Position numbers and translations under genes: made by a program. Shown piece by piece: positions 48,070-59,760 of a stretch of DNA of 64,000 nucleotides. Where the stretch lies: assembly GCA_025677835.1 (NCBI GenBank), contig JAIXMR010000003.1:475004-539003 (forward strand), read 5' to 3'. This DNA comes from Sporodiniella umbellata. Lineage: Eukaryota; Mucoromycota; Mucoromycetes; Mucorales; Rhizopodaceae. Positions within the stretch are counted from its first letter, which is position 1; each line of letters begins with the position of its first letter. The notes beneath the pieces are model-generated. The model made no database searches, was not told the origin of the DNA, and saw only the letters and a list, made by a program, of their open reading frames with translations.

Positions 48070-48520
48070 GCTATATCATGGCTTGCTTTGTCCTTAGAAA
48101 CTGATACTACTAAGAATTGAGTAGCCTGGACAATGAGACGACATGGGCCTTACAGTATCTCAGCAGAGCGTTGGAGGCAGATGTATATATGTTAGTTACC
48201 CTTTCGAGATACAATAAATCATCCGCGCATACTAAGTTTTTCATAGGAAGAACTGTGTTCTAGTTGTCCAGAACGGTTATATCATTACCAGAGAAAGAGT
48301 ATCCTTCAAAGGAAAAATCCGAGGATACAAATACAAATATAAGAATAAATACAACGTTAAATAAAAGCGGGATAAAGGAATCCCCTTGTCTTGATCCTCT
48401 TTGTATATCAAAGGGCGCTGTTAGTTGACTGGAAACTCATTCAATTGCTCATCTATAATGCATAATTTTGTGGCTTGGTCATTGATGTGCCTAATTAAAT
48501 TGTCTTTATCTTTTTCTTTT
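48070..48520 (-). pseudogene. LINE-type reverse transcriptase remnant
   Basis: The minus strand translates to PFDIQRGSRQGDSFIPLLFN, the fingers/palm motif of non-LTR reverse transcriptases (R-G-x-R-Q-G-D-x-x-S/I-P-L-L-F), then FEGYSFSGND and LVCADDLLYL, the catalytic A/C-D-D box. An in-frame stop and loss of both flanks show it is a short dead fragment. Upstream residues DEQLNEFPVN fit the segment that normally precedes the motif. It abuts the LAS1 start region. Confidence 0.65.
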
Positions 48521-48535
48521 TTATTTTGACAAAAC

Positions 48536-50221
48536 ATGTCTAACATTCGAATAGTTCCTTGGACAAATCAAGCAGAATTTGAATGCATATATAGATGGCT
48601 ATTCTCTGATAGGAAAAAAGAAACAAAAACAGTTCAACTTGCTCTTGATAGAGTAAAAAAAAAAGGAGGAAGTTTTAGTAATTTAGCTAATAGTTTCTTT
48701 TTAGATCCAAACATGGTCAAATAGAGGCCAGCTCCCCTCTTCAATTGAGATAACTGGATTACTGATTGAAAGCATTATTCGCGATGAGCAGCATGGGCAT
48801 ACTATGTCTCACAAAGAACTTCGACTACTCTATTCCATGGGAATTATTCGATTTGTAAATGGCCTTGTGGATCAAGAACAAAACAAAAAACACGCGCAAA
48901 CAGTATTGACTATCGCCAAAAGCATCAATTTGCCATCCTGGTATGTAGATCTTCGTCACGAGAGCACCCATGAAAGGCTTCCTAGCTTGAGTGTCCTTAG
49001 AAGTGCAGCAACGCAAGCAGTCGCCTGGCTACATGATCACTACTGGGTACAAAACATCAACATACAGGCAAACAGCAATAAAGAGGACCTTGCCCAAAGT
49101 ATAAAAGCACACATGAATGCTTACAAAGAAAGCAGGAAAAACTACTTGAAGAATATAGAGCGAGACCCAACAGTTTATGTAGACTGTATCGAAGCATTGA
49201 TTATGGCGATAAACAACAAGACAATCAAAGAGGAAGTGATCCCTTTACTGTTAGGAGTTGGGGGTTTAGTTCCATCATCTAAAAAGTAATCAGGTTTTTT
49301 GTTTTGAGAAAAAAGGGTATATAATTGACACTTTTTTTTGGTATACCAGAAAGAGAGCCACATTGGAAAAAATGAAAATCAGCAATGACCTTGTACAGAC
49401 ATGGACTCCCTTATTAGAAGGATTGAGCGGTGTATACTCTAGCTTTGTTCCTGAACTAATTTCGTCAATGATCCAAAAGCTGTGCTCAATAGATGAATAT
49501 GTTTTGGATGAACGTATTACGAATCCTTTTGCACCCCTTGTAAGTGTCAATATCAATAGAGAAACGATTCTGTACTAAACAAATGATCGATAAGATAATA
49601 AAAGAAGAAGATCCGACTCAGAACGTGACATACATGTTGACTTTGAGTAAAAAAAAAAAAAAAAGAAAGCATCATAGACATCTACTGATCACTTTTTGCA
49701 ACAGCGTGTTGGATGCAATTTTTTGTATCTGAATTGAGTGAGCCAGCGTCAGAACGTACACTAGCCAACCTCTATGTAGACGACATCTTAGAAAAGTGTC
49801 TAAAAAACCCGAATTTCTACACACAGTCTATTTTGAAAACCATATGCCGGATTGACTCAGAGATAGCTGAGTCGATTAAACCTTTTATGCAGTATATCGA
49901 AAAATTACTGAAAAAGACTGATTTAAATAAGGCAAGCAGAACTAAGGTCTTTATTACAAATAATCTAATTTGAAATACAAATAGAGAGAAGGTGCATCTT
50001 TAGAGGCAACAAGCGACGAAGCGATGGAGGATGAGTTGAAAAAAATGCAAGCACAATTCCAGCAAATAGAAACAGTACAAAGAGACACAAAAAGGCAAAA
50101 ACGATACACACCAAATAAAAAAGGCTGGAAACTGTATGAAAGCTGGAAGCCCTGCCCTATAGGTATGTTACCAAACGGAGTCCTACCTTCCTTGGATATG
50201 CGTGAATATATGCAAAAATAA
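48536..50221 (+). CDS. LAS1: pre-rRNA processing endonuclease subunit LAS1
   Basis: HEPN-type endonuclease that cuts ITS2 of pre-rRNA during 60S ribosome assembly, in the nucleus/nucleolus. Six exons: 48536-48652, 48705-49285, 49350-49539, 49595-49646, 49705-49946 and 49985-50221, giving 472 aa. The N-terminus has VPWTNQAEFECIYRWLFS. The HEPN signature is VDLRHESTHERLPSL (R-H-x(3)-H type), preceded by LPSWY. The C-terminus has the family ending WKLYESWKPCPIGMLPNG. Intron 3 (55 nt) contains a TACTAAAC branch-like site; intron 5 has a weaker GTCTTT donor. The length matches fungal Las1. Confidence 0.93.
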
Positions 50222-50443
50222 AAACATAAAAACATGCGATATACTATCGCTATTTCCCAAAAAAAAAAAAAAAAAAGATATAATATTTTTTTGCTCTTGG
50301 AAACTATAAACTCAAAAGGCTTCGGGTGGTGTTTATATTTTGTTTTCATTTCAATAGCCTGGTTATTATTATAAATATTTTGCTTAATTAAAACGAACGC
50401 TTGATAGCGTTGATACCAGAAAGAGACGAAGGACAGCTACATA

Positions 50444-51385
50444 TTAATAGGCAATCGGCCATCCGTTTTTGTCCCAAGTCAAAAGATTGACGCCGAGCTT
50501 CGCATTATAGTTGTCTTTGGAATCATAGTAATGATAATACAAAACATCGCCATCTCTATCTTTAAGTATGCCCTGGCCGCCTACACCCCAAATTCCAGAT
50601 TGACCTTTCAGGATTTCTAACCCGCCACCATTAGTGCAAGAAGTCCCTGCAGCGTCAACATAGGGACCATAAATACTCTTTGATTTACACACCTTGATAT
50701 GATACGGCTCATTGTTTTTGGAGCTAAGGTTTGAAGATGTCACACAGCAATTACCCCAGGACATGAACAAGTAATAGTAGTTGTTTTTTGTATAAATAAA
50801 AGGACCTTCCATAGCGTCTGGTGAGCTTCTTCTTGCAATTAGCTTTGGATTCTTTGTAGTTAGAACTTTCCCAGTAGCATCTAGTTGAACTACATAAAGA
50901 CCGCCATAAAAAGAGCCAAAACTTAAATATAGATTACCATCAAACCCTTTAACAAGATTTGGGTCGATAGCATTGTAAGCACTACCAGCTGTTGAACAAA
51001 TGACTTTGCCTTTGTCAGTAAAAGACCCCGACTCAAGTGTGTTACTTGTAGCCATATATATGCAGCTTTCTTGAGTCCCAAAAGTTGAGGTAGAGTAGTA
51101 AAGCAAATATTGGTTGCCATGTTGAGAAACATCAGGTGCCCAGACATCCTTGGACCCCATCCATGGAGTAGCACTGCCAGAGTTTTTGAAATTGATTCTA
51201 TCGGTAGACTTTTTGATAGAGACACTATCGTGAGTGCCGAAAAGATAGTAAGTATTTCCTCTTTTAATCATGGCAGGGTCATGAACTAGTATATCCCCTT
51301 TAACAACGCCTGGTCTTGGAGGCCATGCAGCGGAAGAGCCAGAGACAAGAACGTTTAGAACAAGCAAAAGCCAACAGTTTCTCAT
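50444..51385 (-). CDS. secreted GH43 endo-1,5-alpha-L-arabinanase
   Basis: Five-bladed propeller glycosidase that cuts arabinan side chains of pectin. Intronless, 313 aa. A signal peptide is clear (MRNCWLLLVLNVLVSGSSA, cleavage near residue 19). Catalytic acids of GH43 are visible: base in VHDPAMIKRGNTYYLF, the pKa-tuning Asp in YNAIDPNLV and the acid in DAMEGPFIY. Other typical blocks are WAPDVSQHGNQYLLYYS and YYHYYDSKDN. Lack of introns in an intron-rich neighbourhood parallels the CE6-like gene at 41189-42481, so transfer from bacteria or loss of introns is possible. Confidence 0.93.
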   Translation of the reverse strand: MRNCWLLLVLNVLVSGSSAAWPPRPGVVKGDILVHDPAMIKRGNTYYLFGTHDSVSIKKSTDRINFKNSGSATPWMGSKDVWAPDVSQHGNQYLLYYSTSTFGTQESCIYMATSNTLESGSFTDKGKVICSTAGSAYNAIDPNLVKGFDGNLYLSFGSFYGGLYVVQLDATGKVLTTKNPKLIARRSSPDAMEGPFIYTKNNYYYLFMSWGNCCVTSSNLSSKNNEPYHIKVCKSKSIYGPYVDAAGTSCTNGGGLEILKGQSGIWGVGGQGILKDRDGDVLYYHYYDSKDNYNAKLGVNLLTWDKNGWPIAY

Positions 51386-52387
51386 TTTTTTTGTTGGACG
51401 ACTTCGTTTTTAGGAAAATGAAAACGTAAATGAAAACGTAGATGAAAAGGAAATCTATATACATTTCTAAGATTTTTTTTTGAATACAGCACTTACTACA
51501 CACATTAGCAACATATGTATAACTTGTTCCGCTTTATAGATAAGCATCCCCAACTATTTTGTGACTATACAATGAAAACTACAAGGCCTTTTGTTATAAT
51601 CATCACTTTCTAGAAAGTCTATTATACCATTAAGCTCAAGTATACATCTACATGTCTATATCTAAAAAAAGTCATTATGTAGTAATCTTTGAAAGCAATA
51701 CATACTTTGTGTTTTTTGAAATACAATATACAACAACGTTTCACGAAGCTGAAGTTTTATATGTAGTAAGACATGAAAATATTTTACCTGGATGTTGATG
51801 GTACCGAGGAACAAAATCAAACATACTTTTAGACATGTGCTTACTTTCAGTTTTTTTTTTCTTTTAGCAATAAGCTAAAACCGAATGTATATATATATCC
51901 ATTGCCTTTCCTTAAGACAATAGAATGTTTCTATAAAGCGAAAAAAAAGTAGTCTTAGAAACAAGACACTACTTTATCAAGCTCTCAATTCAAGAGCTCT
52001 TTGCGATGCTTACAGTCTTTTGATGAGACACAAACTGAAGGTTTTTGCCAAACTGCCCAATATAAAATGATACAACTCTTTTTTTTCTCGCCTGAATTGT
52101 TTGTTTTCATTTACCAGTTTAGCTTAAAACAAGCCATCAAATAAAAATGCAAGTATTTTTGATAGTGTTCAAGCCAAACTCTCGTTTTTTTCTTTTCGAG
52201 TTTTCAGCAGTTGTCTTGCTCGGAGTAATTTTTTATTGACAGGCTATTAAAAAAAGACAAGACCAGCACAAAGCATTTTGGTTCTGCTACAGCGGGAGTA
52301 GGCTGTCTATTTTAATTTTTTAAAAAAAGTCACGAGCGATCAAAATTCCTTTTTTTTTTTTGGAAAAAACTTTAAAGAAAATACACC
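51386..52387. other. divergent intergenic region, no gene seen
   Basis: 1 kb between GH43 (minus) and the CCNDBP1-like gene (plus), containing both promoters. Only poly(T)/poly(A) tracts and short TATATA runs (51888-51897) were noticed. Confidence 0.45.
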
Positions 52388-53455
52388 ATGTCAACAGAGG
52401 AAGACTTCCAAGGTTTACGCTCTATCACTAAAGAGTTTAACAATTACCTTACTAAACGACTTCATTGCTTAATTAGAGAAATTGAAGGCATGCTGTACCA
52501 TGCTTTCACTATACTTGTATGAATTAAAGCAAGACAGAAAAATCAGCAACGAAGAGTTTGACACAATCGCCTTTAAAGAGACCACCTGTAAAAAAAAAAA
52601 CACATACAAAAAACGATCTCGGGCTGTTTTTTAATTAGATCTTTTTGTATTTTGTCTACAGTAAATTTAGGAAAGATTCTTTCTCATGACGCCACAAAAC
52701 TTACCTTATCTTGCAAACCACCTCGGAAAGTGCCCGATGCCATCCGCATGATTCAGGAGATCAGCAACACAGTCTATCGTGTCATTGGATTTTTCAATAC
52801 AATTCCTACCGAAGCTGGCCTGAATTACAAACGCGCTTACCAGATAGTAGTTAATGAGCTTTTGTTAGGTGTTGCCAGCCTGTGTTCAAACTTTATGACA
52901 GAAAAAAACAGTTCTTTTATGGTTCCTACTGCAGCTATCTGGGACACCTGTAAAGATTTAGAAAATCTACCTAAGGACAATAAAGAAGCTGTCCTTAAGC
53001 GATGGAATACTATACAGGCTAATTTAAAAGATGCAAAGAGCGAAGTACACGATATTGTTAAAGGAGAAGATAGATCAGAAGGATACGACAACAACGAAGG
53101 AGAAGATGATGAAACAGATTTGGGAGAAGAGGAATTAGAAGTTGCTAAAACATGTGCAAAGTTAGTAGATATGACCGTTTTTGTAATGCAAAAAATTGAA
53201 CGTCGCTGTATTCGGGAAAACAAAAAGGCTCCTGTTCAATGGCTGGATGAGGTATATGCATCTGCAGAAAAATTGGCAGATGAAACCGATGTCTTGGTAT
53301 CCCAGATATATGACGAAGACGCAATTTATATGAAAGAACAAGTGAAGTTGTATATTGAATGTTCAAGAGATCTTGTTGCTATTGCCAAAAGACAAGCTGA
53401 AGGGGAGCATGCAGATTGGTTTGCTATGTGCGAGAATAAATATGATTCTATGTAA
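52388..53455 (+). CDS. cyclin-D1-binding protein 1 (GCIP/CCNDBP1)-like protein
   Basis: All-helical protein related to animal GCIP, which binds cyclin D and helix-loop-helix factors; the fungal role is unknown. Exons 52388-52412, 52477-52587 and 52662-53455 give 309 aa. Exon 1 encodes only nine residues, and intron 1 has a TACTAAAC branch-like site. Family-like blocks: [51 protein letters not shown] and the final [19 protein letters not shown]. An acidic linker ([14 protein letters not shown]) separates the two helical halves, as in GCIP. Confidence 0.8.
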
Positions 53456-54359
53456 ATTTTTATAAAGTTTTTTTATTTACCTATCTTTGAGCGTGCGAAA
53501 AGAAAAAGAAAATTGATAATAACGGTAACAATTAACACCCTGACCCATCGTTTTGGAATACTCTCACTGACAATAGGGATTTTCGGGCTTTGTCTTACAA
53601 TGCTAAAGCGCTCAAGTTTTAATTATAAGCTCAGCTTGATCAACAATTCATACAAAAGGAGAGAAGTAAAGCTATATTTATAGCAAAAGAGAAACAATAA
53701 CAGCAGATTTAGATTAGAGCAAAAGAAACGACGATAATTTTGTATCTTATTCTTTTATATACTTTTTTATTTTATCTTTTGAGTCTGCGTGTAATCATTT
53801 TATCAATTTTTTGAAGGAGTATAAAATTTCTGCTTGTAAAAATTTCTGGCAAAAACAGCTCAAAGAAGTTTTGGCCTGGATATCAAGGGGCCTTTTATTG
53901 TATGCGCACCTTATGGGGGTCAAAAAGAAGAAAATTGCGAAGAGTTATGACACAAAAATACCCTCTCTTTTAATAAAATAATAAAGAATAAACGAGCTTG
54001 CTTATATGCTGTTAATGAACTGTATTTGATTCGAAGAATTGAAGTCTTTCTTTGTTCCACTCAAGGAACAAAGCTGATATTGTAAACAACTGCTGATATT
54101 ATGCTTTGGTTTTGTCAGTATTTTACCATGCTATATAAAAAAATAGCCAGCGTCAAGATACCTGTTGAGTCTTTTATTTTACTTTTGAGAAAATAAAAAG
54201 CAACCTTTTTTTTTTACTCCCTTTGTATCCTCCTTCTCCCCTTATTCTATTTCGTTTTTTTTTTTTTTGTCTAGACAGTCTTCACTAAGTTTTTTAAAGT
54301 TATATATAAGTGTATGAGCATTATAGGTATTGTTTAATCTCTAGTCAGAAAATCATTGC
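53456..54359. other. intergenic, no gene seen
   Basis: 900 bases of AT-rich DNA between two plus-strand genes. It contains the 3' UTR of the CCNDBP1-like gene and the promoter of the transporter. Poly(T) runs at 54206-54216 and 54255-54268. Confidence 0.45.
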
Positions 54360-56354
54360 ATGGCGCAGCAAGTAACAGAAAACACACATCTTCTACCTAC
54401 TGTAGTACGCTCTAAATCAAGTAGAGGTACATATAAAATCAATTAAAAATGCTATTGTTTTATTCGTAATTATACAAAAACGAAAAAAAAAGAATGTATC
54501 ATCCAATCTGTGATATGCTCCAGCCTGTTTCAAATCTTACCCTCAATTTTGCTTGGCTGTATAATTTGGTTTGGATCAAAACCAGAAGAAGCACTGACTT
54601 TGACCTCAATACGACTTTTGTCTGTCTTCACTAGGTAAGATGACAATCAAAGAGAAACCTGTTTAGCCTGTTAACCTTTGTGTATATCCTTGTTTTTTTT
54701 TAAAAAAAAAAAAAACATACGTACGCAGCTGTATTTTTGCTTTGTTAACTACCTCTGTTCCGATATCTCTTTTAGTTTTGACTTCTTTAAGTGTATTATC
54801 ACTTACGCAATCATTTCAATGCGAAGATAGAACAACAGGAGAAAGTGTTGAATGTCGACTCTGCGGTGAATGGGATCAGGACCGTATATACGACTGTCAT
54901 GGGGCGTCAGATGCTTTTGAACAATCTCTGATTGGGTTTTCAAACTCTGTAGTCTGGTTAATCTTTGCAGCATTTCATCTTGGAAAAGCGGTAGAGGTGA
55001 CAGGACTTGGTCAAAGATTATCACTATGGATGATCCAACGTTTTGGAAATAGGCTTATGGGACTTGCTTACGCTATTCTTTTTTCTGGTAGCTTTTTTTT
55101 TTCTATCTCTCCGAAAAAGAAAATATGTGTACTTACATAACAAGTCAATGAATAGAATTACTCTTAGCTCCTTTTGTACCTAGCAATACAGCAAGAGGTG
55201 GAGGAATTGTATTGCCTGTCGTTCAGTCTATTTGCACTAGCCTACAAGCTCACCAAGAACCCCGTATAGGCGGCTATCTCATGTTAGTAGGGGCCCACGC
55301 TAATCTTTTGTCGGCATCCATGTACCTCACTGGTATGGCACCAAACCCAATTGTATTAGAAAAGGCAAATCGATTGTTTCCTGATCTTGATTTTAATTTT
55401 ATGAGTTGGATTGTGGGAAGCAGTGTTCCAGGGTTAACATGTGCTCTTCTGCTGCCTATTGTTTTATACTATGCCTCTGGAATTTACAAAAAACAAAGAA
55501 CTACAGAAAGCCAAGTGACAGAACACGCTAGAGAGCAACTAAGAGTCATGGGACATATTTCGCGCAAAGAATTGGTAACAGGTTACTTTTTTTTTTTTTT
55601 TTTAGCAAACCACATATACTAAAAATGTTTATTAGCAACTGTGTATGGTTCTATTTTTCTGCTTGTGTTTATGGACTACATCTAGTTATACACATATTGA
55701 CTCAACCCTGGTAGCTTTGCTGGGTGTGGTGGCTTTACTGTACTCGGGCACCATAGAATGGAAAGATGTCTCTAATAATACAAATGCTGTAAAAAAAAAA
55801 AAAAAAAAAAAAAAGACAACTATAGATACTAACTTTTTCCTATAGTGGGAAACGTTGTTTTGGCTGGGAGGGTTCATAACAATGGCCACTCAACTCTCAG
55901 AGGCCGGCGCCTCTGCCTATTTGGGAATACGCATATCTAGTTGGATTCATAAGTGGAGCTTACCTACCATCCCTTCAATAGGCATAGCCTACTTCTTAAC
56001 CACCTTTTTGTTTTCGTCATTAAGTGCTCATACAGTTGCTTTTGTGGGTACTTTTTTGGAGGCTGGGCATGCTTTGGGTGCCAACTCCAAAATGTTGACT
56101 TGTCTTTTAGCTTATTTTGGAGCTTTAGGCGGCTGTATGGTATGTGTATTGTAAAGGAACAGGCCACTCAGTTTTTTTTTTTTTTTTTTGGCCAGACTCA
56201 TTTTTCGACAGGCACCTTAGCCATGTACTTTGCTTCTGGATATATTTCCCAGAGTCGTTGGTTTCTTGTTGGCGCTTTGATGGCGGTATTTTATATGTCA
56301 ATCTATCTTACTTTAGGTTATGGTTGGTGGACGCTGTTGGGCTGGAATAACTAG
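54360..56354 (+). CDS. DASS/SLC13-type anion:sodium or anion exchanger
   Basis: Membrane transporter of the divalent-anion:sodium symporter family (dicarboxylates, sulfate or exchange types). Seven exons: 54360-54426, 54493-54634, 54729-55087, 55156-55574, 55636-55788, 55846-56139 and 56196-56354, giving 530 aa. About 11-12 hydrophobic segments. The two signature loops are present: APFVPSNTARGGGIVLPVV (first SNT) and the later SAHTVAFVGTFLEAGHA region, plus LLSASMYLTGMAPNPIV. The closest match in style is the plastid/bacterial 2-oxoglutarate/malate translocator branch rather than fungal sulfate permeases. The N-terminal region is short and cytosolic. Several introns are nearly pure poly(A) or poly(T). 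Confidence 0.88.
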
Positions 56355-56491
56355 TTGAGCAAATAAACAGCCTCTTTTTTTTTATTTTAATATATGAAAG
56401 CATTTACATTGTATAATAATGGTAATAATAATATGAAAAAAAAAACAAGCAAAATTATCTTGCTCTTCTGTCGTCTCTTTTTTTTCTCTTT

Positions 56492-59392
56492 TTACTCTTG
56501 CAATTTCTCTTGAGGTTTTGTTTTTCCGTGACCAAAGCCAAAGGCAACATTGATATCTTCAGGGTCCATTCTATTGTTTTAAAGCGGTTAGTGACTTTGG
56601 TTTGTACATAAGCATATATGAATTACTCTCTAAACTCGTAATGACCCTCTCCATCAAATCTCAACAAGTATTCATGATGACGGAATAAAGATGTTCTTTT
56701 TTTAGGTTAGACAAATGGATTCATTTAAAACAACGCATATATACCTGTGAGAGACAGTGAACAGAGTGATGCCGACCTTACGAGCATGTTCGTACATTAA
56801 TGCTTCAATGTCTACACTAACAGCACTTGTACACTCATCCAAAATAGCCTATACAACACAGTTTAGCATTCGATGATTCAAGAAAAAGAAAAAAAAAAAG
56901 AATGAGTTACGAATTGAGGTTTGTGATAAAATAAACGAGCCATAGCCACTCTTTGCTTTTCGCCACCAGAAAGAACATCAGCCCAATCATGAACTGTATT
57001 CCAACCCCCTTCTCTTTCGACAAGATAGCCCAGGTGAACTGTATCCAACAGTTTTAAGAGTTCCTCATCATCATAACCCTTAGCGGCAGCTTCACGTGGT
57101 GTGTCGGGGTAGATGACCTGATCTCTAAAGGTACCCAGAGGAAGGTAAGGTTTCTGAGGTACATAGAACAATTTATCGGGTGTTGGTTTAGTCACTGTAC
57201 CACCTACATATAGAAGTTACTAGTTAAAGTGTGTTCTATAAAAAGAAGATGTATTATTTACCAAACAAGGGCCAAAGATCACCCAAGATACGGAACAAGG
57301 AACTCTTACCGCAACCGTTTGGACCCGAGATCAAACAGTTCATGCCTGTGCTCACTTTAAACGATAGGTCTTTGACTAGCACATCACTATTGGGTGTGAC
57401 GATAGGTACATGATCAAAGACAATCACACCGTCTTGGACCAATACTTTTCCTTTGGTTGCGTTGGTATCCACTAAGGTATCTACTGCACTCGCTCCTTGA
57501 TCGTCGGACATCATACTGCGTTTGTATTTACCCTCGCGAACGTTGGATAACACATCGAAAAGCTCAGCTACGCGAGACTATGGATCGAATCAGCTTTCTG
57601 TCTGTCTCAATCTATCTATTTACCGTATAACCAGCGAAACGAGTTAGATCTCTTCCTGTCAAAATCAATCGGCCCACAGCTTGAGAGAGATTGATCAAAT
57701 AACTTGCTATGAATAAAAAAAAAAGAATGAAAGAGAGATGTTAGGGATCACTAAGAAAACAAGAATGCACTTTACAGTTTCTAGAGTAATCCTCCATAAG
57801 TTTTGTAGGGTCGCTATCAAAGCCCATGTGTTTCGTAGCTATTTTTAAGCATGAGTATTTTTTAACAGAAAAAAAAAGGAGGGGGGAGGCAATGGTACCG
57901 TAACGAGGATCAAATACAGGTCTAGCCAGTAAACTAAAGCGACGTTAGAGAGCATTCAATCAAGGAGAAGCTACTTACTAATAAGCGGTCATTGTAGCAC
58001 AGTATTTGACAAGGACTGAATCAAAAATGCCATTCAAGAAACGAAGGGTATACACCTTACGTACATGATCTGAAATTTTTTCAAATGCAGAGTTGACTAC
58101 TTCTTTTTCTCTTTCTCCGCCTCGATAGAACGCAATCTCCTCTGAATGAGTGATAATACGAGACTATATCAACGAAAAATTAGTGTGAATGGATCAAAGA
58201 AAGTTTGTTTGTTTTTCTCAAAATATGGCTTTACATGAGCAAAACGGAAATCGCCTTCTAGTTTTTGTTCTGCGGCCGTGTCTTTAGTAAAAAGGAGGGT
58301 TAGAAAGAATATGATATCGAGCCACAAGTCATCCTTACATCGACCAAATGGTGGCGAGAAAGCACGCAGTAATACACCCGAAAGAACAAAGTAACCGATC
58401 ATAAAGAAGGGTGCCTCATTGCCACTAAAAAGGGATAAGTACTTTCAACAGGAAAATAAAGGGATCTATCCTTTACATGGCTTCACCGAGTTTGTAAGCA
58501 AACAAAAAGATATCAACCACCGGTTTGGCAATATCCGAATATAGGTGAGAAAGGTTTTCAGAGAATTTATCAATATCCTGTGTGAGTAACTGGTCTGCAT
58601 TTTGAAGTCGATTGTCGAGGTTGGAAATCTTATAGAATGTGATGGCATCCAAATACTGATTATGTGCATGCTATGTATGTATGTATGTAGGTAACCCAAT
58701 AAGAAAAAGAATCATTCAAATCTCCCTTTGTTTTTTCTTTATACCTTTGTCAGACGTTCACGGAAAGAAAGAGCAAGTGCATTGATAGTGAGTTTGAGGG
58801 AATTATTTACGATACTCATAGGCCACTAAATACCAGAAAAAAAAAAAGGATAAGCCTTTATCACCCAATATGCATGTATTTACCATCATCAGTCCAAATT
58901 CTACAATGGCTCGAGAAATGAACTCCTTACGATCTCTGGAAACAATCGCTTTGACTACTTGTCTAATGAATCCGTTATATAAGATAGCATGTTGTCTTTC
59001 TTTTTTTTTCCAAGTAGTGTTTACCCATTGAACCCGGAAAACCAGATATCCAGCCAAGTTCTAGCAATCAAGACACTGGCCAAAACCACCAAAAGTCCAG
59101 ATTCTTTAGAGAAAACACCTAAAACAAACAGAATCTGTCAATGATACTCGCTCTTTTCGGCAGAGAAGAGTGACTCTATACCAGGTACACAGATAGGGAA
59201 CAGTCGTTTCATCTGGTCAAAGAATTCTGCGTTGACACCTACTCGTTTATGTTTCTTTTGATTTTTGTTTGTTGCTTTTGGCACGTTCTTTTTGAACTGC
59301 CCTTTGGCTTTATAAATAGCATAGATAACAGAGATCACCAACACACCTGATAAAGGTTTCTTTTGTTTTAGACTAGAAAATACGTGAGCCAT
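56492..59392 (-). CDS. peroxisomal ABC half-transporter, ABCD family (PMP70/ALDP)
   Basis: Imports fatty acyl-CoA into peroxisomes. About 670 aa in 16 short exons, the most intron-dense gene here; the first ATG is at 59392 and the stop at 56494-56492. Order of parts: N-terminal hydrophobic segment ([16 protein letters not shown]), transmembrane domain with the ABCD-specific EAA-like motif [20 protein letters not shown], Walker [15 protein letters not shown] signature [14 protein letters not shown], Walker B/D-loop [11 protein letters not shown] and switch His (LFTVSH). The exon joining Walker B is separate (56849-56745 region). The C-terminus EKLQE is not a PTS1. Introns are 45-70 nt and all GT-AG. 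Whether it pairs with itself or with another half-transporter is not known. Confidence 0.93.
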
Positions 59393-59760
59393 TTAAAAAA
59401 AAAAAAACTAGAAGAAAAAAAAAAAAAAGTGGAGTTTATTTTTCATTTTTTTAACTTTAAATATTTATAATGCGAATTGAGAATCGCGACGTTTTATTGG
59501 CTGTGTAGAAAAGCGTGGGGGGGAGAACTTGATGTAATTCTTTTTCCAGCTACTTGTACATTTAAGAGACCATTAGAGCTTTACTTTCAGTTTAAATCCA
59601 ACGTATTTAAAGCCCAGCCATTTCAGGTCATTCATCAAGAATAGGTGTGAGAATAAATAGTTTATTATAAGCAACATAAAAAATTTAAAAAAAAAAAATA
59701 AATAAAAAAAAAAAAGAGAGAGAAAGAGATGGGGTATGTTTGAAAAGGCAGAGTTATTTT

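Noticed and set aside
49540..49561. 22-nt intron in LAS1 after APL
   Set aside because: Too short to splice. An acceptor at 49594 gives a 55-nt intron with a branch-like TACTAAAC and keeps the phase.
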